Numbered from the stretch's first letter, positions 9,716 through 20,719 are shown. The stretch: 64,000 bases of DNA from Macrosoma leucophasiata (GCA_036365455.1 JAWQUS010000030.1:6262001-6326000); one strand, 5' to 3'. Notes: generated by a model not told the origin, from the sequence alone. A program made the numbers and translations.

Positions 9716-10031
9716 CTTTACGTAACTTCACGCCTGTAATCCCCGAAAGGGTAGGCAGAGGTAAATGCATGCATTCAATCATACATGCAAATACCCACGA
9801 CTCGCCGGTTACGTTTTTGGCCCATGTAACAGGTGGCGAACCTGTCGCCATCTCCGGGCACATTACCCAACTCCGAGGTACTGGGAAACTTCCAGAAAGT
9901 GGAAAAATCCCAATAGAAGCAGTGATAAAGGATTTTAAACCGTTGTCTCTGATAGTCTCCGACCCGGGAATCGAACCCAGGACCTCCAGCGTAATAGTAG
10001 TGACCTGCTCCCTCTACACTACTGAGGCAGT
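9716..10031 (-). repeat. family B tRNA-derived SINE, near full length
   Basis: Read on the minus strand it starts CTGCCTCAGTAGTGTAGAGG (A-box region) and has the B-box GGTTCGATTCC. The body includes 'gccaaaaacgtaaccggcga', and it ends with the CCCTTTCGGGGATTACAGGC tail. It directly follows the decayed right edge of the minisatellite. Confidence 0.85.
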
Positions 10032-10039
10032 AATCAAGA

Positions 10040-10580
10040 TTGATAACCATCATTTAAATATTTCCTTGACGCGTCTTTAAATAGGTACATCGGCTTTGTA
10101 ATTTCATTATTCAAACCGATGCCCACCCATTTATTGTCGATTCTGCAAAAAATAATATTTTCAATAGAGCAGTTCAAAGTTTATCATTATTTGATGATAC
10201 TCGTTTAAGTACCTATTTTAAAAACTTATTAATAAATTAGAATCCAAAGATCTATACTAAAACAATGTTATTTACTTTTACATTAGCAGCACGTTCAAAT
10301 ACACTTGCAGCGTCAATATCATTAGCACAGAACCACTCCTGCGCATCATTACAAACATTTAATCGTGACTGTACAATCATAAGCCAAATGTAAAGTGCTA
10401 ACATAACATATTGAATCTCTTGGAATCAAATTGATGAAATCGTGACCGGATGAAGACCTATGGTGTGCCTTTGGGCAAGGCATTTTTCAGTATCGTACAT
10501 GCATACGACCTCGTCACACTTCCGACGTAGGGATACGTTGGATACGATTGATTAGTTAGCCCAAACTTAGAAAAAAGTAA
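10040..10580. other. intergenic, nothing recognised
   Basis: AT-rich sequence without supported features. Confidence 0.4.
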
Positions 10581-10586
10581 AACGTG

Positions 10587-10770
10587 TTTTTTTATGTTAT
10601 GAAAGTGGCAAACAAACGTGCAGCGCTCACATTGATGTTAAGTGATGATTGCAGCCTATAGACGCCCACAGAAAAACAAGAGGTCAAAATGCAGATGCGT
10701 TACCATTCCTGAGGCTTAAGTTGTTATGCCTCTGTGCCGGGCATTACAGGGCCTGTATCATTAGGTACTA
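10587..10770 (-). repeat. family A retroposon, truncated
   Basis: Minus-sense copy: T-rich start, then GTGGCAAACAAACGTGCAG, TTAAGTGATGATTGCAGCC and 'gttatgcctctgtgccgggc'. It stops before the head and is followed at once by an opposite-sense copy, giving a head-to-head pair. Confidence 0.8.
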
Positions 10771-10789
10771 CAATAGAACAAAGACTTCT

Positions 10790-11050
10790 ACTGGTGGTAG
10801 AACTCCAGTGACGGAGCTCGCCGGCGTAGGCACCACCGCATTACATAGTCTACTTGCCGTTTAAGTGATTAGCACTATTGTGTTCCGGTCAGGTGGTAAT
10901 GTACTGCAATTTCCGAGAAAGAGGCATAATATGGCAACGCATCTACATTGAAATCTATGTTTTGTTTCATGTACATAGGCTGCAGTATTTCTTAGCATCA
11001 ACGTTAACTGTATGCTTGTTTGCCAATTCATGACATTAAAAACATGTTTT
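10790..11050 (+). repeat. family A retroposon
   Basis: Sense copy starting ACTGGTGGTAGAACTCCAG and running to the GCTTGTTTGCCAATTCATGA end and a short A-rich tail. It is moderately diverged. Confidence 0.8.
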
Positions 11051-11084
11051 TGCCAACTAAACATACTTTGTGCTCTACTGGCAG

Positions 11085-11260
11085 TACAGTCCCAGTTTTA
11101 GAGTCCACCTCATTACCTCATCAATCTGCCGCTAAATTGTAATGTTCAGCACTATAATGTTCAGGTTATATTTTAAATATTTTGGGCCTATAATTACCAT
11201 CACCGAAGCAAAAACCAATAACACTATAGGGGTGGCACCGTATCTGCATTTTATTGTAAG
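11085..11260 (+). repeat. family A retroposon, degenerate fragment
   Basis: Weak but collinear similarity: TGCCGCTAAATTGTAATGTT, CAGCACTATAATGTTCAGG and GGGGTGGCACCGTATCTGCA. An older copy lying immediately after the previous one. Confidence 0.55.
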
Positions 11261-11679
11261 TAGGTACATCATTAACAGCAACAAATAAAACAACAACATT
11301 TACCAATTAAAACATAATGCGTACACGCATGCACCACACATCACGTTTTGACCTGGGTGTGAGGGGAACCTTATTCTAGGTTCCTAAAATATACAATAAC
11401 AATCATTTTAATGGTATCTTCGTGATATACACACTTATTGTAATTATATTGAAAGCTGATTTTACGTTCCTAAAATATACCTACAATAATCGTTTTAATT
11501 ATGTATTCGTGATAAACTTCTGCCAGCTGGTGCCCGCTACTTCGTCTGTGCACAATTAGTATCTCACATATACTAAAAATAATCGCCATGCAAAATTTGA
11601 CAAATTTCAAAATCCTGTCTCTCAATATACCTAGTTGGAATAACTTTTTTATTAAATCCCCCAAAGTGGTTCCTATGTT

Positions 11680-11880
11680 TGAAATTCACTTATTTTTATT
11701 TCGCATTTATGCATGGGTCGCTAATTTACTTATATTATGAGTACAAAATTTCAACTCAATCGGTACATTACTTTCAGAGAAAATCGCCTGTGACAGACGG
11801 ACAGACAGACAGACGCACAAGTAATCTTATATGCATTCTGTTCTTTTCTTTTCAGGTACCTACGGAACTATAAAAATGCA
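11680..11880. repeat. family G repeat fragment
   Basis: Contains 'aaatttcaactcaatcggta', 'ctgtgacagacggacagac' and ends 'ggtacctacggaactataaa'. It is collinear with 38090-38262. Confidence 0.65.
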
Positions 11881-11949
11881 AATGGCTCTTTTAAAACCAA
11901 GAGACTATTCATAACAACAGCTTTAATCGATCTCAATCAATAAATACCC

Positions 11950-12125
11950 ACACCATTATAGCGGGTGATAGTTATTGATGATTAACAGATGTAACATAAA
12001 CATATCAGCGTGAAAGCGTTATGCGATTTGAGACCTTTTATGAATGCTTACATTTATTACTCACTTAAGTAAGTGTGAGAGACTGCGTATCGGCCGGTCA
12101 TACGGTCATGCGAGTGATAAGCTAT
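11950..12125. repeat. diverged duplicate of 12910-13085
   Basis: Shared blocks include 'gatgtaacataaacatat', 'gaccttttatga', 'agtgtgagaga' and 'tgcgagtgataagcta'. The second copy overlaps the fold-back arm at 12866-12972. Confidence 0.7.
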
Positions 12126-12132
12126 TGAAAAT

Positions 12133-12377
12133 CTATCTATATATATAAAAATACAACCCGTTCTCCTTGGTCACGGCATCACGCGTGAATGGCTGGACCG
12201 ATTTGGCTAATATTGATTTTGAATGATTTTTGGACGTCCAGGGAATGTTTAAAAGGTCAGAAAATATGAAGAAATTGAAGGTAAATAGTAAAAACCACCA
12301 TTTCATTTTCCCATACAAATAGTCCGTATATATCAAATCTTTGACACATTATTTCATTCTAAAGAAATACAGCTAGT
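12133..12377 (-). repeat. family F repeat
   Basis: Reverse complement of the 4757 and 63150 copies: 'gactatttgtatgg' and 'ctagctg' read on the minus strand. 'atatatataaaaat' precedes the element on the + strand. Confidence 0.7.
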
Positions 12378-12480
12378 AGGTAAATAAATAGTAAAACGAT
12401 ATTTCGTATTTATTAAAGCACCGTAAAAGTTAGTATAATGTAGTCAGCCAATTACTTATTAAATATGTCAGTCAAGTGAG

Positions 12481-12723
12481 TTATAGGTCGCGCCAGGTAA
12501 AAAGAACGCTGGCGGTCAAGCTGCGCAGTAGACGATTTATCGATCTATTTGGTGGTATGAGGTGCGGCGTTTTCAATCTGCCTACCAATACACGAAACCG
12601 CAAGCGAAAGCTAGATCAAAAATAAACCAATAGGGCTAGTACTTTCGTGCGCGAGTGTACCGATGCGCGAACACATCCCTTCTACTTTCTTCCAGCGTTC
12701 TTTTTACGTGGCGCGACCTATAA
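12481..12723. mobile_element. MITE with 32-bp terminal inverted repeats
   Basis: A 243-bp segment whose outer 32 bases (12481-12512 and 12692-12723) are inverted repeats with a single mismatch. Their inner part reads GGTCGCGCCAGGTAAAAAG. TA dinucleotides adjoin the GGTCGCGCC ends, so a TA target duplication (Tc1/mariner style) is the simplest reading. The outer TTATA would also fit a TWA-type target. There is no coding capacity, so movement would depend on a transposase in trans. Confidence 0.85.
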
Positions 12724-12865
12724 CTAGGCTTCAAAGGCAACTACTGTTAATTTTTTTTTAATTTTAAAATTTTGGCCTAAGCAGTCTTAGTTTTTCTTTT
12801 CAATATTATAGATTCTGTTAGAGATCTATTTTTATTGCATGTAGCAAAAAACTTTTTTGTTCAAT

Positions 12866-13327
12866 CAGATTTGGTACAAATTGAGCATTTTGCCCTTTGA
12901 CGGCTATTAAAATCGCCAGTGCAATGATCGATACTTATCAATGATTGACAGATGCAACATAAACATATAACCGTGAAAGTGTTACGTGATTTGTGACCTT
13001 TTATGATCAATGCTCACCCACTTGGGTGAAGTGTGAGACAGTGTAGCGGTCGTATGTCGTGCGAGTGATAAGCTAGTGAGAAACAGCGAACATGGATTGT
13101 AGACTTGTGGACTCTCTAGATATGAAATCATGTTGCCAAACATCTGATATTATCGGGTCCCAATAGATATTCTACGTTATTCTTCAACAGGACTTACTAA
13201 GGAGGACTAAGCTAGCCTCTGTCTATGTTTATGTTGCATCTGTCAATCATTGATAAGTATCGACCATTGCACTGACGATGTTAATAGCCGTCAAAGGGCA
13301 AAATGCTCAATTTGTACCAAATCTGGT
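12866..13327. repeat. fold-back element, about 105-bp inverted arms
   Basis: The left arm (12866-12972), with 'atttggtacaaattgagcat' and 'ccctttgacggctat', recurs as reverse complement at 13225-13327 with few differences. About 250 bp lies between the arms. The left arm runs into the duplicated block at 12910-13085. Confidence 0.85.
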
Positions 13328-13400
13328 CTGTCCCCAGGTTGTATCTCATAAATAGTGACAGCTAGAAAGCTAACATTTTCACAAATTAATTTAATTTTTA
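13325..13400. repeat. family G repeat fragment
   Basis: 'tgtatctcataaatagtgac', 'agctagaaagctaa' and 'ttttaggtc' match 14640-14875. The copy is interrupted by the GGT-rich array. Confidence 0.65.
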
Positions 13401-13404
13401 GGTC

Positions 13405-13825
13405 TTCTTTGGTGGCGTCAGTGGTGTTAGTGGCATTAGTTGTGTTGGTAGTGGTGGTGGTGGTGGCATTGGTGGCGTTAGTGGGTTTGATCATTGATGT
13501 CATTGGTGTCGTTGGTGGCATAGGTGTTGTTGGTGACTTTGGTGGGGGTGTTGATGGCGTTGGTGGAGATAGTGGTGGTTTTTTGTCGCGATGGAGGCAT
13601 TAGTGGCGTTGGTGTCGTTGGTGGTGTTGTTGGTAGTTTTGGAGGCATTGGTTGTGGTGGTGGTGGTGGTTTTGGTGGCGTAGGTGTTTGGTTATGTTGG
13701 TGTTGGTGGTGGCGTTGATGGCGTTGGTGGCGTTTGTGATGGTGGAAGTGGTAGCGGTGACAGTGGTGGTGGTGGTGACGATGGTGGTGATGGTGGTGGT
13801 AGTGTTCAAGTAGTGTTGGTGGATT
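13405..13825. repeat. GGT-rich low-complexity array 1
   Basis: An irregular series of GGTGGT, GGCGTT and GGTGTCGTT trinucleotide variants, with G and T dominating the + strand. The runs of GG could support G-quadruplexes. Frames reading Val/Gly on + and Thr/Asn or His on - are artefacts of the composition. Confidence 0.85.
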
Positions 13826-14190
13826 TGTGGATAAAATTGCACAACGTTAATATTCAATTTTTCACATCTGCCATTATGAACCTAAGCACATTACATGTCA
13901 TATTTTCTGCCACAGATCTACGGTAGACTCGATCGAAACTTATTTACAATTAAAGATCGTAAAAAAATCATTTTTCTGAGTCGAGAACATGTATTTGCAA
14001 AATTCATATTCTTTGATAATTTGTGAAATAAAATCAATAATTTTATAAATTCAAATGTCATTGTCCGCCATTATGACTACACATTTCGTCTATACTTACA
14101 ATAAAACTGTAAAAGTGTGAATTCTGTACATTAACAATATTGAAAAAATAAATACCAGGGGATGTTACTAGATCGATACCGAACACAAAT
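13826..14190. other. intergenic, nothing recognised
   Basis: AT-rich. No gene or RNA signature seen. Confidence 0.4.
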
Positions 14191-14194
14191 ATGT

Positions 14195-14300
14195 GATTAG
14201 ATTTTTTTTTGTCTGTCTGTCTGTCTGTCTGTTTGTTCAAGCATCACACAAAATCTACCAGTCCGATTACTATGAAACTTGGTGCAATTATACTTTGACG
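14195..14300. repeat. CTGT microsatellite within a repeat end
   Basis: A T-run followed by about six TGTC units (14209-14236), then 'atctaccagtccgatta' and 'atgaaacttgg'. This layout recurs at 27.5 and 56.8 kb and looks like the end of a dispersed element. Confidence 0.6.
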
Positions 14301-14539
14301 TTTGGCGCACAACACTGGGTACTTTTTATCCCCAAAAAAATTTCTGTTTGTCTGTGCGTTTGTACACCCTAATTTCAGAAACGGCTTATCCCATTTTTTG
14401 TTTTTCTTAATATATTGTGGTAAGTTTTACTTAATCTTTAGTGTTTGTCTCATGTCAATCAGTTTTGAAATAAAAAAGTTACATCAATGTAAAGAATCAT
14501 ATTGAAATTTTTTAACTATTCTGTATCTATCTTCCATCT

Positions 14540-14890
14540 TTTTTAGGATTCCGTACCTAAAAGTTAAAAACGGATCCTATTACTAATTCCCCGCTGTCTA
14601 CCTGTCTGTCTGTCCGTCCGTCCATCTGTCTGTCACCAGGATGTATCTCATAAACAGTGATAGCTAGAAAGCTAATTTTTTTACAAAGTATGTATTTCTG
14701 TTACCGCTATAATGAAAAAAAATATTACTAAAAATAAGAAAATGAAAATACAAGTATATAGGGGTCCAAGGGGGCATACAATAAACGTATTTTTTCATAT
14801 ACATATTTTTTGCTCGATGTGAATAACGTTAGAAAGCAAACGATTAAAATTTTCACAGATTTTTTAGGTCTTATGTTGTATATTACCTTA
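14540..14890. repeat. family G repeat
   Basis: Contains 'ttaggattccgtacc', 'acggatcctattactaattc', a CTGTCTGTCTGTCC tract, 'tgtatttctgttaccgctat' and 'caataaacgt'. It is the longest copy of this arm in the window and continues to the second GGT-rich array. Confidence 0.7.
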
Positions 14891-14904
14891 CATAGTAAAT
14901 AAAT

Positions 14905-15165
14905 TTTCGTTGGTAGCGTTGATGTCATTGGTGTCGTTGGTGGCGTAGGTGTTGTTGGTGACTCTGGTGGTGGTGTTGGTGGCGTTGGTGGTGGTGTTTA
15001 GTGGCGATGGAGACAAGGGTGGCGTTGGTGGTGTTGTTGGTAGTTTTGAAGGCGTTGGTGTCATTGGATGTGGTGGTGGTGGTGGTTTTGGTGGCGTTGG
15101 TATCATTGGTGACATTGGTGGCGTTTATGGTGGTGGCTGTGGTGGAGGTGGTGACGATGATAAAT
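14905..15165. repeat. GGT-rich low-complexity array 2
   Basis: Same composition and variant units (GGTGTCGTTGGTGGC and similar) as array 1, and likewise attached to the 'ttttaggtc' part of family G. Open frames here are not genes. Confidence 0.85.
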
Positions 15166-15261
15166 TATCCCCGATGTTAAGTAGATTTTTTTAGCTAGCC
15201 AAAAGTACTTATGATCTAAAATTAACCAACATTTATATCCAAAAGCGCTGCCCGAAGTCTC

Positions 15262-15300
15262 AAAGTCACTATTCCACGCGAACGAAGTTGCGGGCACAGC
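15262..15300. repeat. repeat tail (CCACGCGAACGAAGTTGCGGG)
   Basis: 'attccacgcgaacgaagttg' followed by 'cgggcacagctag' resembles a very common lepidopteran repeat terminus. Recognised from general knowledge. Confidence 0.5.
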
Positions 15301-15309
15301 TAGCTTCAA

Positions 15310-15690
15310 ATATAGTAATTTACAATTTTCAATTCAAATTGTTGACTATAATTAAAATTGACACTCACTTATCCGTAGTATCCGTACATAGTTCTTTATC
15401 GAACCGAAGCCTTAACACTCAGCCTACTTCTCTCGTTTTAAAATCTTGCAAAGGACTTAACTTACACGGAAACGTGGTCTTTATACCTTAGGAAATGCGA
15501 CTCATAATAGTTAAGCTGTCAGCTAGATTGAATAACGCTTATGTAAGCTTATTGTTTGAACAGAAGAACTCGACGACAGTTAATGCTAACATCTCATCAA
15601 CTTCATGGTATCGTACATAATGGTTTTGTACCTATATTGCGTAGATTTGAAAGCTATTCAAAAAAAAAATTATAGAGATAATATATTTTT
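15310..15690. other. intergenic, nothing recognised
   Basis: No supported feature. Confidence 0.4.
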
Positions 15691-15699
15691 ATACGATTA

Positions 15700-15902
15700 C
15701 ACTCACAGCCCCATACTACATATTAACTTATACACAAACACCAAGACCCGAAAAAAATATCTGTAGGCCACACAAATATCTATATATTTGTCCCGGTCAC
15801 AGAACAGAATTTCTGTTTTGTGGTCCCAGTATAGGGATGGAAACCGAGAACCTTGGTTTAAACTACTTTAAACGATCGACACACACCGCTGGACCAACTG
15901 AC
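15700..15902 (-). repeat. family C tRNA-derived SINE, diverged
   Basis: Read on the minus strand: A-box-like 'cagttggtccagcggtgtg', then a body with 'cagatat' and 'ggtcttggtgtttgtgtata'. It matches 18010-18215 but has a small internal insertion and a weak B box. Confidence 0.65.
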
Positions 15903-15969
15903 TCAACATTCGGTTAAATGCTTGTATCGACTCAGGTCTGCCACCTTTTCCAATTTCTGCTACGATAAG

Positions 15970-16150
15970 TGGTAATTTTACGCGTGTATTTCCTGAAAGG
16001 GTAGACAGAGATGGTACATGCATTCAAGCATACATGCAGGCACTCACAATTCTTCAGTTAAGTTTTGTTCCATGAAATAGGTAACGAACCTGTTGGCATA
16101 TCCGGGCACATTATCGTGGCCCTGATAAACTTTCGAAAAATGCATAAATT
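15970..16150 (-). repeat. family B SINE, tail half
   Basis: 'gaaagggtagacagagatgg', 'acatgcattcaagcatacat' and 'tatccgggcacatta' are collinear with the full copy at 9716. The tRNA-like head is missing. Confidence 0.7.
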
Positions 16151-16561
16151 CCACTAACATTTCGACAGGAGAAGGTACTGTCCGAAATCGATATCAGATT
16201 ATCGCAATTGCTTTCCTGCTACCAAACACGATAAATAAAAACCAAGTTAACGAGCACAAAGTGATTTGGCTTGGCGTTTGAGCCGCAGATGTAAACTAAT
16301 GCAAACATGTATTCAATTATGTATATCAATGTGATACCTACATAAATAATTAGGCAATTATGTTTCATCTTGTAACTCATTACACATTTTGATTTAATTG
16401 CAAGATTCTAGCAAAACGATATGGTAATCTTAACAAGGCTGTGAAAAGCAGGTCAAAAGATGTATCGATTATATAACATATTGTTAAATAATATGCTAGA
16501 CAAAAAAAAACAAGTAATTTAATTGCTACATCCATGCTAAATTAAGAGCAATTTGAATAAA

Positions 16562-16632
16562 TTTCAAATTATGTATTCGCTGACTCATTAAGCCGTGTTC
16601 ACACGAGGTCTGACACGAATTGGTTCGCATAA
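16562..16632. repeat. dispersed repeat, pair with 17583-17655
   Basis: 'ttcgctgactcattaagccg' plus 'gttcacacgaggtctg' recurs at 17605 with few changes. About 70 bp. Class unknown. Confidence 0.65.
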
Positions 16633-16677
16633 TGTTGCGATATGAATAAGTATGTTCGGATATGGGCGATAGCTAAG

Positions 16678-16940
16678 TTTTTTTATGGCAAATAAGTATT
16701 GCAGTTCATATTGATGCTAAATGAATATTGACGACTGTAGACATCTACACAAAATCGGCGATCAAAAAACCGTTGCTTGGCAACTTTTGAAGCCTAGTTG
16801 TTTTGCCTCTGTGACAGGTATTATGTGGTCATAAGTTATCATCTAACGGGAACACGATATACTGAACACTATCATTTTGCGGCAGATAAGATTAGTTAAT
16901 GCGATGGTGCCCACGCTGTCGAAGCTCTAGCATAAGTAAA
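16678..16940 (-). repeat. family A retroposon, diverged
   Basis: Minus-sense and collinear with the family (GCAGTTCATATTGATGCTAA, TTGCCTCTGTGACAGGTATT, GATGGTGCCCACGC) but with many differences, so an older copy. Confidence 0.65.
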
Positions 16941-16944
16941 TGAT

Positions 16945-17830
16945 ATTTAATATCTCTTTTTAATATCTATAAATATAATAAATCTATATCTATAATAAAA
17001 AAGAAACGTGGAGTCAGTTCGAGGAGGTTTTTGCTATAAAAAAGCACACAGATATGACAACTAATAAAACAACTAAATAACTAAACCGATTGTGAAATTA
17101 TCTGATGGAAGGCTTATAAATAATAAATAAAAAATATCTATCAGTAATCACTATGGTGTATAGTGTTTGTTTGCGGTGGCCGTAATAATAATAAGCAACA
17201 TCAATGGCCGTATATTTTTATGCGTTTTTACTTACATACGTAATTCGGTCTCTTTATAAACTAGCTCTTTGATTCTATTTTTATTTATTGATATTTTGCG
17301 CTAATTTGCGATTACGATGAGTGTTATAAGTAATATCAAAATTATGTATATTATATTATCTGTACCAATACTTACACTTATGTCAAATGTCAGTGTGACG
17401 TAATAAATGATTGCATTCGCATTCCCGTTGCAAGCGCATCTAGATGTTTTATTTCCAAATATAATAGGTTATGGGCCGTCAAAAGAAAAGCAAAAATATA
17501 TGATTACATCAAAACATGCACTTACGACATATTTTAGAATTCCCAACAGTGTCCCAGGACTATGCGAAATTAAGAATAATATGAATTAATTGCAATCTAA
17601 AAATTCGCTGACTCATAAAGCCGCGTTCACACGAGGTCCGGCACAAATTGATTCAAGTAGAGATGCAGTTTGAATAATGATTGGGGAAATATAGGGTCAC
17701 AGATAAAAATGTTTCATATCTGTAACATACACACAGTTACTTTCTCCAGTAATGTGATATACGAGTAACATTTTAACAACAAATAAATGTGTTAAACGTG
17801 GAGCTTAAACATATTTTTGAGTTCAAATTT
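16945..17830. other. intergenic; contains second copy of a dispersed repeat
   Basis: AT-rich. At 17583-17655 it carries the partner of the 16562-16632 repeat. Nothing else recognised. Confidence 0.4.
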
Positions 17831-17835
17831 AATTT

Positions 17836-17998
17836 TTTTTTATGTAAAGAAGGTGGCAAACAAGCATGCACCTTACATTGATGTTAAGTGATGACTGCAG
17901 CCTATAGACGTCTACACAAAAACCAGAGGTCAAAATGCAGATGCGTTGCCACCCCTGAGACCTAAGTTGTTATGTCTCTGTGATAATTATTACGGGCT
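17836..17998 (-). repeat. family A retroposon, truncated
   Basis: 'ggtggcaaacaagcatgcac', 'gatgactgcagcctatagac' and 'agatgcgttgccacccctg' are clear. The copy ends where the family C SINE region begins. Confidence 0.8.
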
Positions 17999-18009
17999 TA
18001 TGAATTGAA

Positions 18010-18215
18010 ATAAATAAAAAAATACGCTTACACTCACAACCCCACAGTAGGTATAAACCTGAGTCGTGGGTGCCGTTGTATACAAACAACAGATACACAA
18101 ACACCCAGACCCGAAACAAATATCTGTAGGCCATACAAATACTTGTCCCGGCGTAGGGATCCAACCCGTGACCCTTCGAATCAAACGGTCATTTCACTCC
18201 GCTGGACCAACTGGG
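18010..18215 (-). repeat. family C tRNA-derived SINE, best copy
   Basis: Minus-strand sense. It has an A-box-like CCCAGTTGGTCCAGCGG, a B-box-like GGGTTGGATCCC, then 'ccgggacaagtatttgtatg' and 'tttcgggtctgggtgtttgt'. These are the usual head and body of a widespread lepidopteran SINE / LINE-tail family. Open frames across it are incidental. Confidence 0.75.
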
Positions 18216-18225
18216 TCGTCAAAAT

Positions 18226-19730
18226 TGTATTAAAACTTTAAATATTACACTTTGATGAAAACCACCCAGCTGATATCAAACCTGATTTTTTTGGGCAAAT
18301 TAATTTAGACACAGTTTAATTGTTACACTGTGGTTTAAGTTTAAAACGTGGCTCAAGTTTAAATTCTATATATATAATCTATTTTTAGCGTTGATAAGAT
18401 CCTCTCCAACTTGATTTCTTCTTTCCTAGTTCCCACTTTAATCAGTCCCATAATAACAAGGTGAAAAGTTAGTTTATTTCTACCTTTTAATCTGATCCAC
18501 AACTATTAATTTATAACCCCACTAAGAGAAAGTAATTCATCATTTTATGTTCAATATCCATTTTTACAATTTATAAAAAATATACCCACATTTTGAACAG
18601 TAGTCCAGTACTTATATACCACCCGCAGCGTAATTATTTGGCGCGTCACTCGAGTCAAATGAAGTGACGTGGGAATGTATGCGAACCCTTCGAAACGTGT
18701 ACTTATACAGTACAGTCAGCAGCAATATTAAATTTTTCATTTCAAAAGTCTCAAAAGTTACAAAAGCGAAGGCGATAGTTTAAAGGTTTGTATTTATCCA
18801 AATCAACGACACCTAGTACAAGTTTCTTCTTTAACACAATTACACTTGTATGATATTATAATTACTTATTACTACGAAACTTCTACCACACCACGATCGG
18901 AACACGATAGCGTTGAACTATTTGGCGACAATTAATTGATGTCTATGCAATCAAGCTCCATCACTGGAGCTCCACCACCAGTAAAAGTATACTACATAAT
19001 AATATGATGTATACAATGCATAATGTTTTTAATAGCAAAAAAAATACTGTGACTTGTTTTTGACGCCAACTGTACCTTCACATTCTATAAAGGCCTTGCA
19101 TCAAAGTGGGCCCTTGGAACACGGTAAATTAGGCATTTGATAATATTTCCTTAGATCTTCTCTGTGCTCACTAAGCCTTTTAGGTAGGTACTCGGTTATT
19201 ATTATGTTCCAGTGATTTTGCTCGTAACGATAAACTATTTTAATATTTACTTTTTACGTTCCTTACTTCAGCTGGCTTCAGTCTACTATAATGTGCGGTT
19301 TAATATATTTAAATAAAAGCGAGATCACTCACTCACTCATCAGGTAATCTCAAGAACTACAAATGATAGGAGTTTTGATTTTTAGGACGTAGGTGCTCAC
19401 TGAGACAAAATTTTGTGGAATTCGACCCAAACACACTGCAAACTGTTAACCCCAAACCCTAGGGTTTAGTGTTGTTTTTGCCGCATTATTTTTCAAGAGA
19501 TTTCAACTTGCCGTGACTGATTTGCTGGCAGGTTTTAACTTTTACGACCCACTTCCCAGATTCCCTCCCGAAATCAGGTCGAACTCTATCATAATAATAT
19601 TGTAATTTAAGAATTCCTAACCGAATCGCTTTGATTTTGTTTCATTTGCTTTCGACAACATTTCACGAAAAGAATCGAGATACAAAATTGCAGATATATG
19701 GTCAAATAGTAGGTAATGAGATCTCATAAA
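18226..19730. other. intergenic, nothing recognised
   Basis: About 1.5 kb of AT-rich DNA. No gene, RNA or clear repeat seen apart from a tiny GAGCTCCACCACCAG stub of family A near 18966. Confidence 0.4.
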
Positions 19731-19734
19731 TGGG

Positions 19735-20030
19735 TCATACTGGTGGTAGAGCTGCAGTGACGGAGCTCGCGGGCTTAGGCACCACCGCATTACCTAATAT
19801 ACTTTCCGCTAAGTGGTAGTGTTCAGCAGTATCGTGTTCCGGTCAGGTGGTAATGTACGGCACTGTAATTTCCAGCACAGAGGTCACCTTAGGCCTCAGA
19901 AGTGGCAACGCATTTGCATTTTGACCTCTGGTCATTGTGTGGGTGTCTATAGGCTGCAGTCATCACCGAACATCAATGTGAACTGCATACTTGTTTGCTA
20001 CTTTTATAACATTGAAAAAATACTGAAAAA
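19735..20030 (+). repeat. family A retroposon, near full length
   Basis: Head ACTGGTGGTAGAGCTGCAG, body 'tcgtgttccggtcaggtgg', end 'actgcatacttgtttgctac' and an A-rich tail. The A-rich end defines sense. Confidence 0.85.
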
Positions 20031-20504
20031 CGAAAAAAAAATTTTCTTCTTTCAATTAACACTTTAATTCAAACCATTATACAGATTTTGTTCTCTGTGG
20101 ATCGAAATGAAATCATGTTTCTGTATATAATATTTAAGAATTAGTATTGAAATTTCATTTAAATTAACTTGTCATGTCAAACTGTTTGGAAACACTCCTT
20201 TGTAGTGCTGACAATGTATAACTTAGAATTGCGAAATTACGCATAAGCGTAAAGGGACATGTCCATTTTGAGTTATTGTTCGTTTCACTTTAGACCTATT
20301 CAAGGTTCAAGGTGATTTAAGAATTTATGATCGTAGATTTACAATGTAAGTACTGTTTTATGTCTGGTATTTATGGCATATACGTTATAGTTTACTCGTA
20401 GCTCCAGTGACGGAACCAGAAAGTATAGGCTCAACACAATAGTGGAAAGAATAGGTTGGATGATGCAGTATCACCATCAATGCATTGAAAAACGTCTATT
20501 TCAG

Positions 20505-20539
20505 ATAAAAGATACCACCTTTTTGGTGGTATCTTTTAT
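20505..20539. repeat. short perfect hairpin
   Basis: ATAAAAGATACCACC followed by five T and its exact reverse complement: a 15-bp stem with a 5-nt loop. Confidence 0.85.
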
Positions 20540-20619
20540 TTAGCAATAGACAGTTATGCTTACAACGACCAGTCCTGGGCCGCTCTCAGCCAGCGCCGCG
20601 ACGAACACGTTATGGCTGA

Positions 20620-20716
20620 AGAACACTGCCATTTAGCGGCAGATAAATTAGGTAATGCCGGCCTATGCGAGGCCTACGCCCTCGAGCTCCTTCACTGGGA
20701 CTCTACTACCAGTTAG
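20620..20716 (-). repeat. family A retroposon, head fragment
   Basis: 'actgccatttagcggcagat' to 'actctactaccagtta', the reverse complement of the family head. Confidence 0.7.
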
Positions 20717-20719
20717 GAT

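Noticed and set aside
9466..10080. A 204-codon plus frame spanning the array end and the SINE
   Set aside because: It merely continues from the minisatellite into a minus-sense family B SINE.
13291..15309. Glycine/valine-rich and threonine/asparagine/proline-rich frames in the GGT arrays
   Set aside because: Low-complexity trinucleotide composition explains them.
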